Positions 26,824 through 36,198 of a stretch of 64,000 nucleotides of DNA are shown in pieces. Positions within the stretch are counted from its first letter, which is position 1. Each line of letters starts with the position of its first letter. Origin of the DNA: Mycolicibacter sinensis (lineage in GTDB: Bacteria > Actinomycetota > Actinomycetes > Mycobacteriales > Mycobacteriaceae); the NCBI RefSeq assembly GCF_001667945.1, contig NZ_LZJK01000039.1:62001-126000 (forward strand). Direction: 5' to 3'. The translations under genes and the position numbers were made by a program. Under the pieces are notes generated by a model. It made no database searches and was not told where the DNA came from. It saw only the letters and a program-made list of their open reading frames with translations.

Positions 26824-26849
26824 AACGTCCGGGACGCCGAGGAGGTTCC
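26824..26849 (-). promoter_or_regulatory. Sigma-E-type promoter of fxsA
   Basis: On the minus strand GGAAC (26849-26845), 17 bases, CGTT (26827-26824), then eight bases to the fxsA ATG. The spacing is identical to that of the rbpA promoter. Confidence 0.7.
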
Positions 26850-26868
26850 CTCTGGGCACACCGGGGCA

Positions 26869-26874
26869 TACGTT
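26869..26874 (+). promoter_or_regulatory. -10 box of the dienelactone hydrolase gene
   Basis: TACGTT followed by six bases (GATGCG) and the ATG at 26881. This predicts a leaderless message divergent from fxsA. Confidence 0.55.
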
Positions 26875-26880
26875 GATGCG

Positions 26881-27588
26881 ATGACGACCATCGAACTCGC
26901 CACCCCGGACGGACCCATCGACGCGTTGCTGGATATTCCGGACGGGCCGGGCCCATGGCCCGGCGTGGTGGTGATTCACGACGCCATCGGATACGCCGCG
27001 GACATGGCGGCCATCTCCGGGCACGTCGCCGAGGCGGGTTATCTCGCGGTGTCGCCGAACCTGTACTCGCGCGGCGGGCGGGCCCGCTGCATCACCCGGG
27101 TGTTCCGGGAGCTGCTGACCCAGCGCGGCCGCGCGCTTGATGACATCATCGCCGCCCGCGATCACCTGCTGGGCATGCCGGAGTGCTCCGGCAAGGTGGG
27201 GATCGCCGGATTCTGTATGGGCGGACAATTCGCGTTGATCTTGTCGCCCAAGGGATTCGGCGCCTCCGCCCCGTTCTACGGCACCCCGCTGCCCCGGCAG
27301 CTGAGCGAGACGCTCGAGGGCGCCTGCCCGATCGTGGCCAGTTTCGGGGGACGCGACCCGATGGGTATCGGCGCACCCAATCGGTTACGACGGATCGTCG
27401 AGCACAAGAACATCCCGCACGACATCAAGGTCTACCCCGGCGCCGGACACAGCTTCGCCAACAAGCTGCCGGCCCAGCCGCTGATCCGCATCGCCGGCTT
27501 CGGTTACAACGAAGCCGCGACCGCCGATGCCTGGGCACGGGTATTCGCGTTCTTCGGCGAACACCTGCGCGCCGACAGCGGCGACTAA
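26881..27588 (+). CDS. Dienelactone hydrolase family protein, counterpart of Rv2054
   Basis: This 235-residue alpha/beta hydrolase has the dienelactone hydrolase signature: nucleophile Cys in GIAGFCMGGQFAL (about 112-124), and the acid and His in the C-terminal part (ASFGGRDP, YPGAGHSFANK). Such enzymes hydrolyse dienelactones or other small esters in aromatic degradation; the physiological substrate here is unknown. Its TAA stop overlaps the convergent ric stop. Confidence 0.9.
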   Translation: MTTIELATPDGPIDALLDIPDGPGPWPGVVVIHDAIGYAADMAAISGHVAEAGYLAVSPNLYSRGGRARCITRVFRELLTQRGRALDDIIAARDHLLGMPECSGKVGIAGFCMGGQFALILSPKGFGASAPFYGTPLPRQLSETLEGACPIVASFGGRDPMGIGAPNRLRRIVEHKNIPHDIKVYPGAGHSFANKLPAQPLIRIAGFGYNEAATADAWARVFAFFGEHLRADSGD

Positions 27589-28283
27589 GCGGTGGCCGCC
27601 GTGGCGAGCACCCGCGGGAACAGGACGTTGTTCTCCTTGTGCACGTGCAAGTGGATGTCGCTCTCCAGGTCCGCCAGGCCGGACAGCATCGCGGTGTAGC
27701 TGGCACAGGCGTCCGCCGGAATGGTGTAGCCGTCGGTGAGCTCACGCAGTTCGGCGAGCAGGCGGCCGGCGTTGTCGTGCTCCCGCTGGTTTGCGGCGAG
27801 TTCGTTGCGCAACTCGTCGGAGAGCGGACGGTCCGGCCGGCCGGCCCGCAGGCTGATCTCGGGGAACAGCATGGTCTCCTCGGTGCGCAGATGCGGCTCC
27901 ATGCCGGCGCGCAGCTGGTGGAAGAGCTCCCGGACGCGTACGAGTTCGCCGTGGTTGCGGCCGTGCACCCGCGCCACCTTGTCGACCAGCTCCGCCAGCC
28001 GTGGGAACTCGTCCCACAGGAAGCGGTGGTGGGTGCTGACGATGTGGGCGATCAGCGCAGGGTCGTCGAAGCCGGCCCAGTCGGCGCGCTGAGCGGGCGC
28101 TGTGGAGCTGTTGAGCGCGGCGAGCAGCTCCTGGGCGTCGACACCGTCGGCAGCGCACGCGTCACCGAGCGTGCGCTGGCCATGGCAGCAGAAGTCGATC
28201 CCGAACCTGCTCAGGATGCGGGTGGTCGACGGGTCGGCGGTGACGATGTCGCCAAGGATCTGGTCGGAGGTGAAGGCGGCCAC
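27585..28283 (-). CDS. ric: Iron-sulfur cluster repair di-iron protein (Ric/YtfE/ScdA)
   Basis: This 232-residue di-iron protein repairs Fe-S clusters damaged by nitric oxide or peroxide. The N-terminal ScdA_N domain contains GIDFCCHGQRTL (Cys32, Cys33). The hemerythrin-like C-terminal domain carries the His/Glu ligands HHRFLWDEFPRL, HGRNHGEL, PHLRTEETMLFPEI, REHDNAGRLL and HLHVHKENNVLFPRV. The start is GTG with AGGAG five bases before it. A palindrome overlaps its promoter. The function fits an organism that respires nitrate and meets NO. Confidence 0.92.
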   Translation of the reverse strand: MAAFTSDQILGDIVTADPSTTRILSRFGIDFCCHGQRTLGDACAADGVDAQELLAALNSSTAPAQRADWAGFDDPALIAHIVSTHHRFLWDEFPRLAELVDKVARVHGRNHGELVRVRELFHQLRAGMEPHLRTEETMLFPEISLRAGRPDRPLSDELRNELAANQREHDNAGRLLAELRELTDGYTIPADACASYTAMLSGLADLESDIHLHVHKENNVLFPRVLATAATA

Positions 28284-28326
28284 GAGAACTCCTGGGTTGT
28301 CGGCGGGTCAATCCAACAATGGCAAT

Positions 28327-28339
28327 TTCAATGATTGAA
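28327..28339. promoter_or_regulatory. Candidate operator upstream of ric
   Basis: TTCAATGATTGAA is a perfect 6-1-6 inverted repeat four bases downstream of a minus-strand TATAGT box (28349-28344), that is at the predicted transcription start of ric. The position suits a repressor. The cognate regulator is unknown; the site does not match the classic FNR half-site. Confidence 0.5.
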
Positions 28340-28367
28340 GTCCACTATATGTGACCCGGTCGCGTCC

Positions 28368-28751
28368 TCAGCCGGCGGCGGTCAGCGCCAGCCCGACGTT
28401 GTTATGCATGCCGCCCCGCAGCTTGCTGAACACGTTGAACACCCGGCCGATGAGCCCATAGCGCTTGCCGATCGCGGCGTAGACGGCGCCGTTGTCCGAC
28501 TTGTCCAGGACGGTGGCCAGCGCCTCGATCGCCTCACCTTTGGGACGGCCCCGCATGTCACAGACCGCCAGGGTGACGCGCGGGGTGTTACGGATCCGCT
28601 TGACCTTCCACGACGATTCCTGGGTGATTACCAACAGCCGGTCGCCGTCGGCGGCCGCCCACACCGGAGTCGGCTTGGGGCGGCCGTCTTTGGTGAACGT
28701 GGTCAGCAGCAGGTAGTCGGACTGGGCGAGGTCAGCAAAGGTCGGTGCCAC
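28368..28751 (-). CDS. PPOX-class F420-dependent oxidoreductase-like protein
   Basis: This 127-residue split-barrel flavin/deazaflavin-binding protein has an N-terminus (LAQSDYLLLTTFTKDGRPKPTPVW) and a mid region (SSWKVKRIRNTPRVTLAVCD) that follow the PPOX-class TIGR03666-like pattern. Such proteins bind F420 and reduce various substrates. GTG start. Its neighbours on the same strand are ric downstream and an HTH gene upstream, but the gaps allow separate promoters. The substrate is unknown. Confidence 0.82.
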   Translation of the reverse strand: MAPTFADLAQSDYLLLTTFTKDGRPKPTPVWAAADGDRLLVITQESSWKVKRIRNTPRVTLAVCDMRGRPKGEAIEALATVLDKSDNGAVYAAIGKRYGLIGRVFNVFSKLRGGMHNNVGLALTAAG

Positions 28752-28817
28752 GGACGCGAATCTACCCGCCCGGAGCCGCGGCGCCGGAAGCGTGACAACG
28801 GGGCGAGTCGGCCCGGG

Positions 28818-29135
28818 CTACAGCGGAGGCCGGCTCGGCAGCGGGTGCAGCTCGGCCAGCTTGGGCAGCGCGGGCTTCGGCTGGGCCGAGTCCACGTAGG
28901 CGGCCACCGCGTCGGCGGAGATCAGACCGTAGCGGACCAGCAGATCAACGGCGTTGAGGCCGAAGTGCTGGGCGACCCGGAGCAGGTTGTCGGCGGTGAT
29001 GAGCCGGCCTTCGTGTGCCGCCTTGTAGTAGGCGGACTTGCGGTAACCGAAAGCTTCATAGACTTCGGTCGCAGGCAGCGGCCGACCGATCAGATAGGGC
29101 AGCACCACCGACGGGTCTTTATCACGATCGTCCAT
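28818..29135 (-). CDS. Small HTH-type DNA-binding protein
   Basis: This 105-residue protein has a predicted helix-turn-helix: PATEVYEAFGYRKSAYYKAAHEGRL, then ITADNLLRVAQHFGLN (about 22-62), resembling Xre/Cro-type recognition regions. A Pro-rich tail follows. I do not recognise a named family. The ATG lies inside an inverted repeat with a TATGGT box eight bases upstream, which suggests autorepression of a leaderless transcript. Confidence 0.7.
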   Translation of the reverse strand: MDDRDKDPSVVLPYLIGRPLPATEVYEAFGYRKSAYYKAAHEGRLITADNLLRVAQHFGLNAVDLLVRYGLISADAVAAYVDSAQPKPALPKLAELHPLPSRPPL

Positions 29136-29148
29136 GGTTTTAGACCAT
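29134..29148. promoter_or_regulatory. Candidate autoregulatory operator at the HTH gene start
   Basis: ATGGT-TTTAG-ACCAT is an inverted repeat covering the start codon and the minus-strand -10 box TATGGT (29149-29144). Further GACCA half-sites lie at 29169-29173 and 29174-29178. The rest of the gap up to 29263 is AT-richer and shows no gene. Confidence 0.45.
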
Positions 29149-29263
29149 AGTCCTGTTAGAAGGGCGATGACCAGACCAGCGTACCAGATTCCTCGGCTTT
29201 TCTTACATTGATGTCAGTTTCCTGCCACGTTACGAGCATCGGATTGCGATCATCTTCGCCCGG

Positions 29264-30013
29264 TCAGCGCGGCATCCGCCGCCAGAGGGCCTGCGGCACC
29301 AGCCGCATCACGGCGAACATCGGCCGCAGTAGCCAGGGCACGGCGACCATGCGTCGGCCCCGGGCGAGCGCGCGAGCGGTTGCGTCCGCCACCTGGGCCG
29401 GCGTGCTGGCCGGCGGAGCCGGTTTCATACCGGCCGTCATCCGCCCGATGACGAACCCCGGACGCACGATCAGCAACTGCACGCCGGTGCCGTGCAAGGC
29501 ATCGGCAAGTCCATTGGCGAACCCGTCCAGACCGGCCTTGGCCGAGCCGTAGACGTAGTTGGCGCGGCGGACCCGCACCCCCGCGATCGACGAGAACACC
29601 ACCAGGCGGCCCCGGCCGGCCGCGTGCATCGCCGCGGCCAGGTGGGTGAGCAAGCTGACCTGTGCAACGTAGTCGGTGTGGACCACGGCCACCGCGTGCG
29701 CGGCATCGGATTCCGCGCGGGCCTGGTCGCCCAGGATCCCGAAGGCCAGCACCGCGGTGCCGATCGGGCCGTGCTCGGCGATCAGGGCCGCGACCAGGGG
29801 GCCGTGCCCGGCCAGGTCGTCGGCGTCGAACTCTATGGTGTGCACCGCCGCGGCACCCGCGTTGCGCACCGCGGCGACCTGGGCGTCGAGCCGGTCAGCA
29901 GCGCGGGCGGCCAGCACCACCGTCGCGCCGGGCGCCAGTCGGCACGCCAACTCCACGCCGATTTCGCTGCGCCCGCCGAAAATCACCACCGGCCCGTCCA
30001 CCGTGTCGTTCAC
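29264..30013 (-). CDS. Short-chain dehydrogenase/reductase, counterpart of Rv2073c (DprE2 paralogue)
   Basis: This 249-residue SDR has a nucleotide-binding motif at the N-terminus (FGGRSEIGVELACRLAPG, unusual GGRSEIG in place of TGxxxGIG) and a catalytic Ser/Tyr/Lys set in VVFSSIAGVRVRRANYVYGSAKAG. It is similar to the decaprenylphosphoryl-ribose oxidation-reduction partner family. GTG start with a GATAAT element seven bases upstream. It is divergent from the F420 gene, as Rv2073c is from Rv2074. The substrate is unknown. Confidence 0.87.
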   Translation of the reverse strand: MNDTVDGPVVIFGGRSEIGVELACRLAPGATVVLAARAADRLDAQVAAVRNAGAAAVHTIEFDADDLAGHGPLVAALIAEHGPIGTAVLAFGILGDQARAESDAAHAVAVVHTDYVAQVSLLTHLAAAMHAAGRGRLVVFSSIAGVRVRRANYVYGSAKAGLDGFANGLADALHGTGVQLLIVRPGFVIGRMTAGMKPAPPASTPAQVADATARALARGRRMVAVPWLLRPMFAVMRLVPQALWRRMPR

Positions 30014-30045
30014 GGCTGCGATTATCGCCTGCGCTAGCGTGAACG

Positions 30046-30462
30046 GTGATGGCGAACGCGACGACCCGGCTGACCAGCGACGCGCTGGCGTTTCTCACTG
30101 AACGCCACCTGGCGATGCTGACCACCCTGCGCGCCGACAACTCTCCACACGTCGTCGCGGTCGGCTTCACCTTTGATCCGAAAACCCACATCGCCCGGGT
30201 GATCACCACCGGCGGTTCGCAGAAGGCGGTCAACGCCGAGCGCGCCGGGGTGGCGGTGCTGAGCCAAGTCGACGGCGCGCGCTGGCTCTCGCTGGAGGGC
30301 CGCGCCAGCGTCAACGACGCGGCCGCCGCCGTGCGTGACGCGGAGCTGCGCTATGCCCAGCGATACCGCACGCCGCGGGTGAACCCGCAGCGCGTGGTGA
30401 TCGAAGTGCAGGTAGAGCGCGTGCTCGGGTCGGCCGACCTGCTCGATCGCGGCAACCGTTAG
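30046..30462 (+). CDS. F420-dependent biliverdin-reductase-like protein, counterpart of Rv2074
   Basis: This protein of about 138 residues is nearly colinear with Rv2074 ([33 protein letters not shown], RYRTPRxNPxRVVIEVQ), a split-barrel F420H2-dependent reductase reported to reduce biliverdin. GTG at 30046 and ATG at 30049 are both possible; a TAGCGT box lies five and eight bases before them, so the message is near leaderless. Its stop overlaps that of convergent pepE. Confidence 0.93.
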   Translation: MMANATTRLTSDALAFLTERHLAMLTTLRADNSPHVVAVGFTFDPKTHIARVITTGGSQKAVNAERAGVAVLSQVDGARWLSLEGRASVNDAAAAVRDAELRYAQRYRTPRVNPQRVVIEVQVERVLGSADLLDRGNR

Positions 30463-31580
30463 CCCGGTACCACTACCAGATCGTGCGGCCGGTTGTTCAG
30501 TGGCTCGGCGCCGTCCTCGGTGACGATCACGATGTCTTCGATCCGGGCGCCCCACTCGCCGGGGAAATAGATGCCCGGCTCGACCGAGAACGCCATCCCG
30601 GCGGCCAGCGCAACGTCGTTGCCGGCGACGATGTAGGGCTCCTCATGCACCGACAAGCCGATGCCGTGGCCGGTGCGGTGCACGAAGTAGTCCGCCAATC
30701 CCGCTTCGGCCAGCACATCGCGTGCCGCCGCGTCGACCTGCTGCGCCGGAACCCCGGGGCGGATGCACTCGACCGCCGCGCGCTGCGCCCGCTGCAAGAC
30801 CGAATACCGCTGCGCCACTTGCGGATCCGGCTCCCCCAGGCTGTAGGTCCGGGTCGAGTCGGAATGGTATCCAGGCTCGACCGGGCCGCCGATGTCCACC
30901 ACGACGATGTCGCCGGTTTCTAGCTCGCGGTTCGAGCACTCGTGGTGCGGGTCGGCGCCGTGCGGCCCGGAACCGACGATGATGAATGCGACCTCCGAAT
31001 GCCCCTCGGCGACAATCGCTTCAGCAATGTCTGCGGCGACGTCGGCCTCGGTGCGGCCCGGCACCAGAAACTCCGGCACCCGGGCGTGTACCCGATCGAT
31101 CGCTGCACCGGCCCTACGCAGCGCGTCGATCTCGCTGGGGTCCTTGATCATTCGCAGCTCGCGCAACACCTCGGTGGCCAGCACCGGAGTCGTCCGCAGC
31201 ACATCGGTCAGCGGCAGCAGATGCAAGGCCGGCATCGACTCGGTGACCGCCGCGGAAGTCGGCGATGCACCCAGCGCCGCGCCCACCAGGCGGTAGGGAT
31301 CCTGCCCGTCGACCCAGTCCTGCACTGCGATACCCAGGTCGGCCACCGCCGATTCGCGCAGCGCCGCCAACTCCAGCCGCGGCACCACCATGGTGGGCCG
31401 GCCGGACGCGGGCACCACCAACGCGGTCAGCCGCTCGAAGGTCTGGGCGCGCGACCCGATCAGGTAGCGCAGGTCGTAGCCCGGGGTGATCACCATCCCG
31501 TCCAGGCCGGCGTCAGCGGTGGCGGCGGCCGCGGCGGCCAGGCGGTCGGCGTACACGGAGCTGTCGAACCGGGAAGTCAC
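30459..31580 (-). CDS. pepE: Xaa-Pro dipeptidase family M24 peptidase
   Basis: This 373-residue cytoplasmic metallopeptidase cleaves Xaa-Pro dipeptides. An N-terminal creatinase-like domain (about 1-140) precedes the pita-bread M24 domain. The metal ligands are visible: DIGG and [34 protein letters not shown] and ARIEDIV. GTG at 31580 is chosen for its TAGCCT box seven bases upstream and the match to the 375-residue PepE (Rv2089c). A longer frame upstream has no support. Confidence 0.92.
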   Translation of the reverse strand: MTSRFDSSVYADRLAAAAAATADAGLDGMVITPGYDLRYLIGSRAQTFERLTALVVPASGRPTMVVPRLELAALRESAVADLGIAVQDWVDGQDPYRLVGAALGASPTSAAVTESMPALHLLPLTDVLRTTPVLATEVLRELRMIKDPSEIDALRRAGAAIDRVHARVPEFLVPGRTEADVAADIAEAIVAEGHSEVAFIIVGSGPHGADPHHECSNRELETGDIVVVDIGGPVEPGYHSDSTRTYSLGEPDPQVAQRYSVLQRAQRAAVECIRPGVPAQQVDAAARDVLAEAGLADYFVHRTGHGIGLSVHEEPYIVAGNDVALAAGMAFSVEPGIYFPGEWGARIEDIVIVTEDGAEPLNNRPHDLVVVPG

Positions 31581-31681
31581 GCACACCAGGCTAACCGGCC
31601 CGCGAGTGCGAATCTCACGAGGCGACACGCCTGAGTGCCGTCGTGGTATTCCCACTCGCGGGGGGAAATAGGGTGGCAATC

Positions 31682-32635
31682 ATGCCTGCTCCCGTGCTGC
31701 TGCTCGACGGTGCCAGTATGTGGTTCCGGTCCTACTTCGGGGTGCCGTCTTCGATCACCGCTCCCGACGGCCGTCCGGTGAACGCCGTGCGCGGCTTCTT
31801 CGACTCGGTGGCCACCCTGATCACCCGGCAGCGTCCCGGCCGGTTGGCGGTCTGCCTGGATCTGGACTGGCGGCCGCAGTGGCGGGTCGACCTCATCGCC
31901 TCCTACAAGGCGCACCGGGTGGCTGAAGAAGTGCCCGACGACCCAGATGTCGAGGAGGTCCCCGACGACCTGAGTCCCCAGGTGGAGATGATCGCCGATC
32001 TGCTCGACGCGTTCGGGATCGCCACCGCCGGGGCGCCGGACTTCGAGGCCGATGACGTGCTGGGCACGCTGGCCGCGGCCGAACGCAAGGATCCGGTGAT
32101 CGTGGTCAGCGGCGACCGTGACCTGCTGCAGGTGGTCGCCGACCGCCCGGTTGCGGTGTCGGTGCTCTACCTCGGGCGCGGGCTGGCGCAGGCGACCCTG
32201 TTCGGCCCGGCGGAGGTGGCGCAGCGCTACGGTCTGCCCGCCGAGCGCGCCGGCGCCGCCTACGCCGAGATGGCGCTGCTGCGCGGGGACCCGTCGGACG
32301 GGCTGCCCGGTGTGCCCGGGATCGGCGAGAAGACAGCGGTCGGGCTGCTGGCCCGGTACGGTTCGCTGGCGGCCGTGTTGGACGCCGCGGCTGATCCGGG
32401 CTCGCCGATGGCCAAGGGAGTGCGAGCCAAATTGCAGGCGGCGCAAGACTATATCGCCGCCGCCGGCCCGGTGGTGCGGGTGGCTACCGACGCCCCGGTC
32501 AAGCTGTCGACACCGTCGGACACCTTGCCGCTGGCGGCGGCCGACCCCGCTCGCGTCGCCGAACTGGCCGACCGCTTCGGCGTCGGATCCTCGATCGCCC
32601 GGCTGCAGCGGGCACTCGACACGCTGCCGGACTGA
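31682..32635 (+). CDS. 5'-3' exonuclease (FEN-like), counterpart of Rv2090
   Basis: This 317-residue FEN/5'-exonuclease-fold nuclease acts on DNA flaps. It has PIN-like N-terminal motifs ([26 protein letters not shown]), [21 protein letters not shown] and a helix-hairpin-helix [26 protein letters not shown]. The acidic metal-binding residues are present. The ATG at 31682 has a TAGGGT box seven bases upstream and is divergent from pepE. Confidence 0.92.
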   Translation: MPAPVLLLDGASMWFRSYFGVPSSITAPDGRPVNAVRGFFDSVATLITRQRPGRLAVCLDLDWRPQWRVDLIASYKAHRVAEEVPDDPDVEEVPDDLSPQVEMIADLLDAFGIATAGAPDFEADDVLGTLAAAERKDPVIVVSGDRDLLQVVADRPVAVSVLYLGRGLAQATLFGPAEVAQRYGLPAERAGAAYAEMALLRGDPSDGLPGVPGIGEKTAVGLLARYGSLAAVLDAAADPGSPMAKGVRAKLQAAQDYIAAAGPVVRVATDAPVKLSTPSDTLPLAAADPARVAELADRFGVGSSIARLQRALDTLPD

Positions 32636-32636
32636 G

Positions 32637-33371
32637 CTACTTGGGCCGGCCGACCTCGTAGGTACCCGAGTTGTCCTGGAAGGTGACGGTCACCTGACGT
32701 TTGGTGCCATCGATGCTGACCTCGCAGTTGAACGTGTCGCCCTGCTTGACCACCGGGCTCTGACCGTTGTTGCACCGGACGTCCTTGACGTTCTTCGCGC
32801 CGTAGCCGTTGGTCTGGTCGGCCAGGATCTGCTGCACGCCCTGCTGCGCCTTTTCGACGTCGAGCTTGGTGGTCACGAAGAACCCGGGCTTCCAGAACCC
32901 CAGCACCAGCACCACCAGAGCGGCGATGCCCACGCATGCGGCGAGCACGGTGCCGACCAGCGCGGTCGGGCGCTTGTTCGCCGGCCCGGCTTGACCGAAC
33001 TGGCCCGGCTGTTGGGGGTACTGACCGTACTGACCGGGTTGGCCGTACTGGCCCGGCTGCCCGTACTGGCCGGGCTGGCCGTACTGGCCGGGCTGCCCGT
33101 ACTGACCCGGCTGGCCGTACTGAGCGGGTTGCCCGTACTGGCCATACTGGGCCGGCTGGCCGTACTGCTCCGGTTGCGGATAGCCGGGATACTGCGGCGC
33201 CGAGGGGTAGGACGTCTGCTGCGGGTACTGCGACGGCGTGTAGGCCGGCGGCTGCCACTGCTGCTCGGCGCCGGTTGCAGGACTCTGGCCGGTGCCCGGC
33301 TGTTCTTCGGGCTGTCCGGGCTGCTGAGGCTGCCACGGCTGCGTCGGGTCGTATCCCTGCGGTCCGCTCAT
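32637..33371 (-). CDS. DUF4333 membrane-anchored protein with QYGQPG repeats, counterpart of Rv2091c
   Basis: This 244-residue protein has a long disordered cytosolic N-terminus rich in Gln, Pro, Tyr and Gly (residues about 1-130, with tandem QYGQPG units). One transmembrane helix follows ([22 protein letters not shown]), then a C-terminal extracytoplasmic DUF4333 domain (about 165-244, with a Cys pair in DVRCNNG and FNCEV). GAGG precedes the ATG. It lies just downstream of helY on the same strand. The function is unknown. Confidence 0.9.
   Translation of the reverse strand: MSGPQGYDPTQPWQPQQPGQPEEQPGTGQSPATGAEQQWQPPAYTPSQYPQQTSYPSAPQYPGYPQPEQYGQPAQYGQYGQPAQYGQPGQYGQPGQYGQPGQYGQPGQYGQPGQYGQYPQQPGQFGQAGPANKRPTALVGTVLAACVGIAALVVLVLGFWKPGFFVTTKLDVEKAQQGVQQILADQTNGYGAKNVKDVRCNNGQSPVVKQGDTFNCEVSIDGTKRQVTVTFQDNSGTYEVGRPK
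33020..33170 (-). repeat. 18-bp coding repeats in the DUF4333 gene
   Basis: Six or more slightly varied 18-base units encode [12 protein letters not shown]. This is a coding minisatellite that can change length between strains. Confidence 0.8.
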
Positions 33372-33444
33372 CGTTGTTCCTCGAGTCCTCTCACGTAGCG
33401 GGTGCTGATCACCGCCGGCTCTCCACCGTAGCGCCCGGACCAGC

Positions 33445-36189
33445 CTACCCGGCGTCAACGGCGACTACGCCGCGCAAAACCGTGTCGATGGCCTGTTTTG
33501 CGGTTGCGCGCAGGTCGGCTCCGGGCGCCGCATTGCGCAGCTGATCGAGCAGGTCGAGCACCTGGCGGCACCAGCGCACAAAGTCACCCGCCGACAACGG
33601 CGAACCGGCCCCGGCCGCGTCCGAAGCGTCCAGCGCCGAAGCCAGGTCGCCGGTGCGAGCCCAGCGATACACCGCGGCGACGAAGCCCTCGTCGGGCTCA
33701 CGGCTCGCGGTGATGCCGTGCCGGCGCTCGTCGGCCCGCAGCGCCGCGGCGAGCCTGCGGGTCTGATGCAGCGCCCGGCGCACCGGCTCGGTGGGCGGTT
33801 GCAGGGTGGGCGGCCCACCCGGGCCGTCCGCACCGCGTGATTCGTAGAGCACCGCGGAGACCACTGCGGCCAGTTCCGCCGGGCCGAGACCGTCCCACGC
33901 CCCGGTCCGCAGACACTCGGCGACCAAAAGGTCGCTCTCGCTGTAGATCCGGGCCAGCATCCGGCCGTCGGAGGTCACCTTCGGATCACCGTCACCCACG
34001 GCGATAAAGTCCCGCTCGGCGAGCAGCCCGACGATCCGGTCGAAGGTGCGGGCCAGCGAGTTGGTGGCCGCCTCGACCTTGCGGCGCAGCTGCGCATTGT
34101 CGGCCTCTACCCGCAGGTAGCGCTCGGCGGTGCGCACCTTGGCCTCGCGATCCGGCTCGGCGTGGGTCGGGTGGTCGCGCATGCGCTGGCGCAGCGCGGC
34201 CAGTTCCGGATCCACCGGTTCCTCCGGCGGCCCGCTGCCGCGCCGCCGGCGCGGGTTGGGCACCACCAGCCCGGCCGCCGCGGACCGCAACGCCGAGGCC
34301 AGGTCGCGACGGACCCGGGGCTGGCGGTGCTCCACCCGCTTGGGCAGGCTCATGGTGCCGATCGGCGGTATGGCGCCGGAGTAGTCGGCCGAGGAGATCC
34401 GGCCGGCCCACCGGTGCTCGGTGAGGACCAGCGGCCGCGGTTCGTCGGAGTCCCGGTCGGCTTGCAGCACCACCGCCAGACCACTGCGGCGGCCGTGGGT
34501 CAAGGTGATGATGTCGCCTTTCCGCAACGCCGCCAAGGCATCACTGGCGGCCCGACGGCGCTGCAACCGGGAGGCACGCGCCTGGGCGCGTTCCCGTTCG
34601 GAGATCTTCGCCCGCAGCCGGGCGTAATCGAGTACCGCCGCGTCGCGGCCGCCGAGTTCGGCGGCGATCTCATCGAGCATCCGTTCGCCGCGTTCGGCGC
34701 CGCGCACCAGGCCGACCACGGAGCGGTCGGCCTGATACTGGGCGAACGACTGCTCCAACAACCGGTGGGCCTGCTCGGGGCCCATCTGCTGGACAAGGTT
34801 GATCGTCATGTTGTACGACGGCGCGAACGAGCTGCGCAGCGGGAAGGTACGGGTAGATGCCAGCCCGGCCACCTGGTCGGGATCGGCGGTGGCCTCCCCC
34901 GGATGCCACAGCACCACCGCATGGCCCTCGACGTCGATGCCGCGCCGGCCGGCCCGCCCGGTCAGCTGGGTGTACTCCCCCGGCGTCAATGCGGCGTGCT
35001 GTTCGCCGTTGAACTTGACCAAGCGTTCCAGCACCACCGTGCGGGCGGGCATGTTGATGCCCAGCGCCAGGGTCTCGGTGGCGAACACGGCCTTGACCAG
35101 GCCGGCGGCGAACAACTCCTCGACAGTGTGGCGAAACACCGGCAGCAGCCCGGCGTGGTGGCCCGCCAGCCCGCGCAGCAGCCCCTCGCGCCATTCGTAA
35201 TAGCCCAACACGGCCAGGTCGTCGTCGGCGAGGTCACCGCAGCGGTGGTCGATCACCTCGGCGATCCGGGCGCGCTCGGACTCGGTGGTCAACCGCAGCG
35301 GTGAACGCAGGCACTGCTTGACTGCGGCATCGCAGCCGGCGCGGGAGAACACGAAGGTGATCGCCGGCAGCAGCCCGGCCGAGTCCAGCACCGCGATCAC
35401 ATCGGGGCGCATCGGGGGCCGGTAGGCCGGGCGCCCTGGGCCGCCCCTGCCCGAGTGGCGGCGTGGTGAGAAGTCGGTGAGCCGGTCGGCTTCGCGGCGG
35501 TGGGCGATGTGCCGCAACAGTTGTGGGTCCACGCGCGGGCGGCCCGGCCCCTCGGCGCCGGGCCCGGATTCGAACAAGTCGAAGAGCCGCTTGCCGACCA
35601 TCATGTGCTGCCACAGCGGCACCGGACGGTGCTCGTCGACGACAACGGTGGTGTCCCCGCGCACGGTCTGGATCCAGCCGCCGAATTCCTCGGCGTTGCT
35701 GACTGTGGCCGACAGGCTGACCAGCCGCACCTCATCGGCCAGGTGCAAGATGACCTCCTCCCAGACTGCGCCGCGCATCCGGTCGGCCAGGAAGTGCACC
35801 TCATCCATCACCACATGCGAAAGCCCCTGCAGAGCAGGCGAATCCGCGTAGAGCATGTTGCGCAACACCTCGGTGGTCATCACTACCACCGGCGCGTTGG
35901 CGTTGACCGACAGGTCACCGGTCAAAAGCCCGACCCGGTCCTTGCCGTAGCGGGCGACCAAGTCGGTGTGCTTCTGGTTGCTCAGCGCCTTGATCGGGGT
36001 GGTGTAGAAGCACTTGCCGCCGGCGGCCAGGGCCAGGTGCACCGCGAACTCTCCGACCACGGTTTTGCCGGCGCCGGTCGGGGCGCACACCAGCACACCT
36101 CGGCCGTCTTGCAGGGCCTGGCATGCCCGGCGCTGGAAGTCGTCCAGCCCGAACGGCAGTTCCGTGGCGAACCGGCTCAGTTCGGTCAT
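33445..36189 (-). CDS. helY: Ski2-like ATP-dependent helicase HelY
   Basis: This 914-residue superfamily 2 helicase is related to Ski2/Mtr4 and probably remodels RNA or RNA-DNA. Motif I is [10 protein letters not shown] (residues about 36-45) and motif II is [28 protein letters not shown] and [10 protein letters not shown] (motif VI) are all intact. A C-terminal DSHCT-like domain extends to the end. Length fits M. tuberculosis HelY (Rv2092c). Nine bases separate it from tatC upstream. Confidence 0.95.
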   Translation of the reverse strand: MTELSRFATELPFGLDDFQRRACQALQDGRGVLVCAPTGAGKTVVGEFAVHLALAAGGKCFYTTPIKALSNQKHTDLVARYGKDRVGLLTGDLSVNANAPVVVMTTEVLRNMLYADSPALQGLSHVVMDEVHFLADRMRGAVWEEVILHLADEVRLVSLSATVSNAEEFGGWIQTVRGDTTVVVDEHRPVPLWQHMMVGKRLFDLFESGPGAEGPGRPRVDPQLLRHIAHRREADRLTDFSPRRHSGRGGPGRPAYRPPMRPDVIAVLDSAGLLPAITFVFSRAGCDAAVKQCLRSPLRLTTESERARIAEVIDHRCGDLADDDLAVLGYYEWREGLLRGLAGHHAGLLPVFRHTVEELFAAGLVKAVFATETLALGINMPARTVVLERLVKFNGEQHAALTPGEYTQLTGRAGRRGIDVEGHAVVLWHPGEATADPDQVAGLASTRTFPLRSSFAPSYNMTINLVQQMGPEQAHRLLEQSFAQYQADRSVVGLVRGAERGERMLDEIAAELGGRDAAVLDYARLRAKISERERAQARASRLQRRRAASDALAALRKGDIITLTHGRRSGLAVVLQADRDSDEPRPLVLTEHRWAGRISSADYSGAIPPIGTMSLPKRVEHRQPRVRRDLASALRSAAAGLVVPNPRRRRGSGPPEEPVDPELAALRQRMRDHPTHAEPDREAKVRTAERYLRVEADNAQLRRKVEAATNSLARTFDRIVGLLAERDFIAVGDGDPKVTSDGRMLARIYSESDLLVAECLRTGAWDGLGPAELAAVVSAVLYESRGADGPGGPPTLQPPTEPVRRALHQTRRLAAALRADERRHGITASREPDEGFVAAVYRWARTGDLASALDASDAAGAGSPLSAGDFVRWCRQVLDLLDQLRNAAPGADLRATAKQAIDTVLRGVVAVDAG

Positions 36190-36198
36190 GCCGGGCAG

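Noticed and set aside
33020..33170. Possible CRISPR-like array
   Set aside because: The repeats are in frame, 18 bases long, without spacers, and encode QYGQPG.
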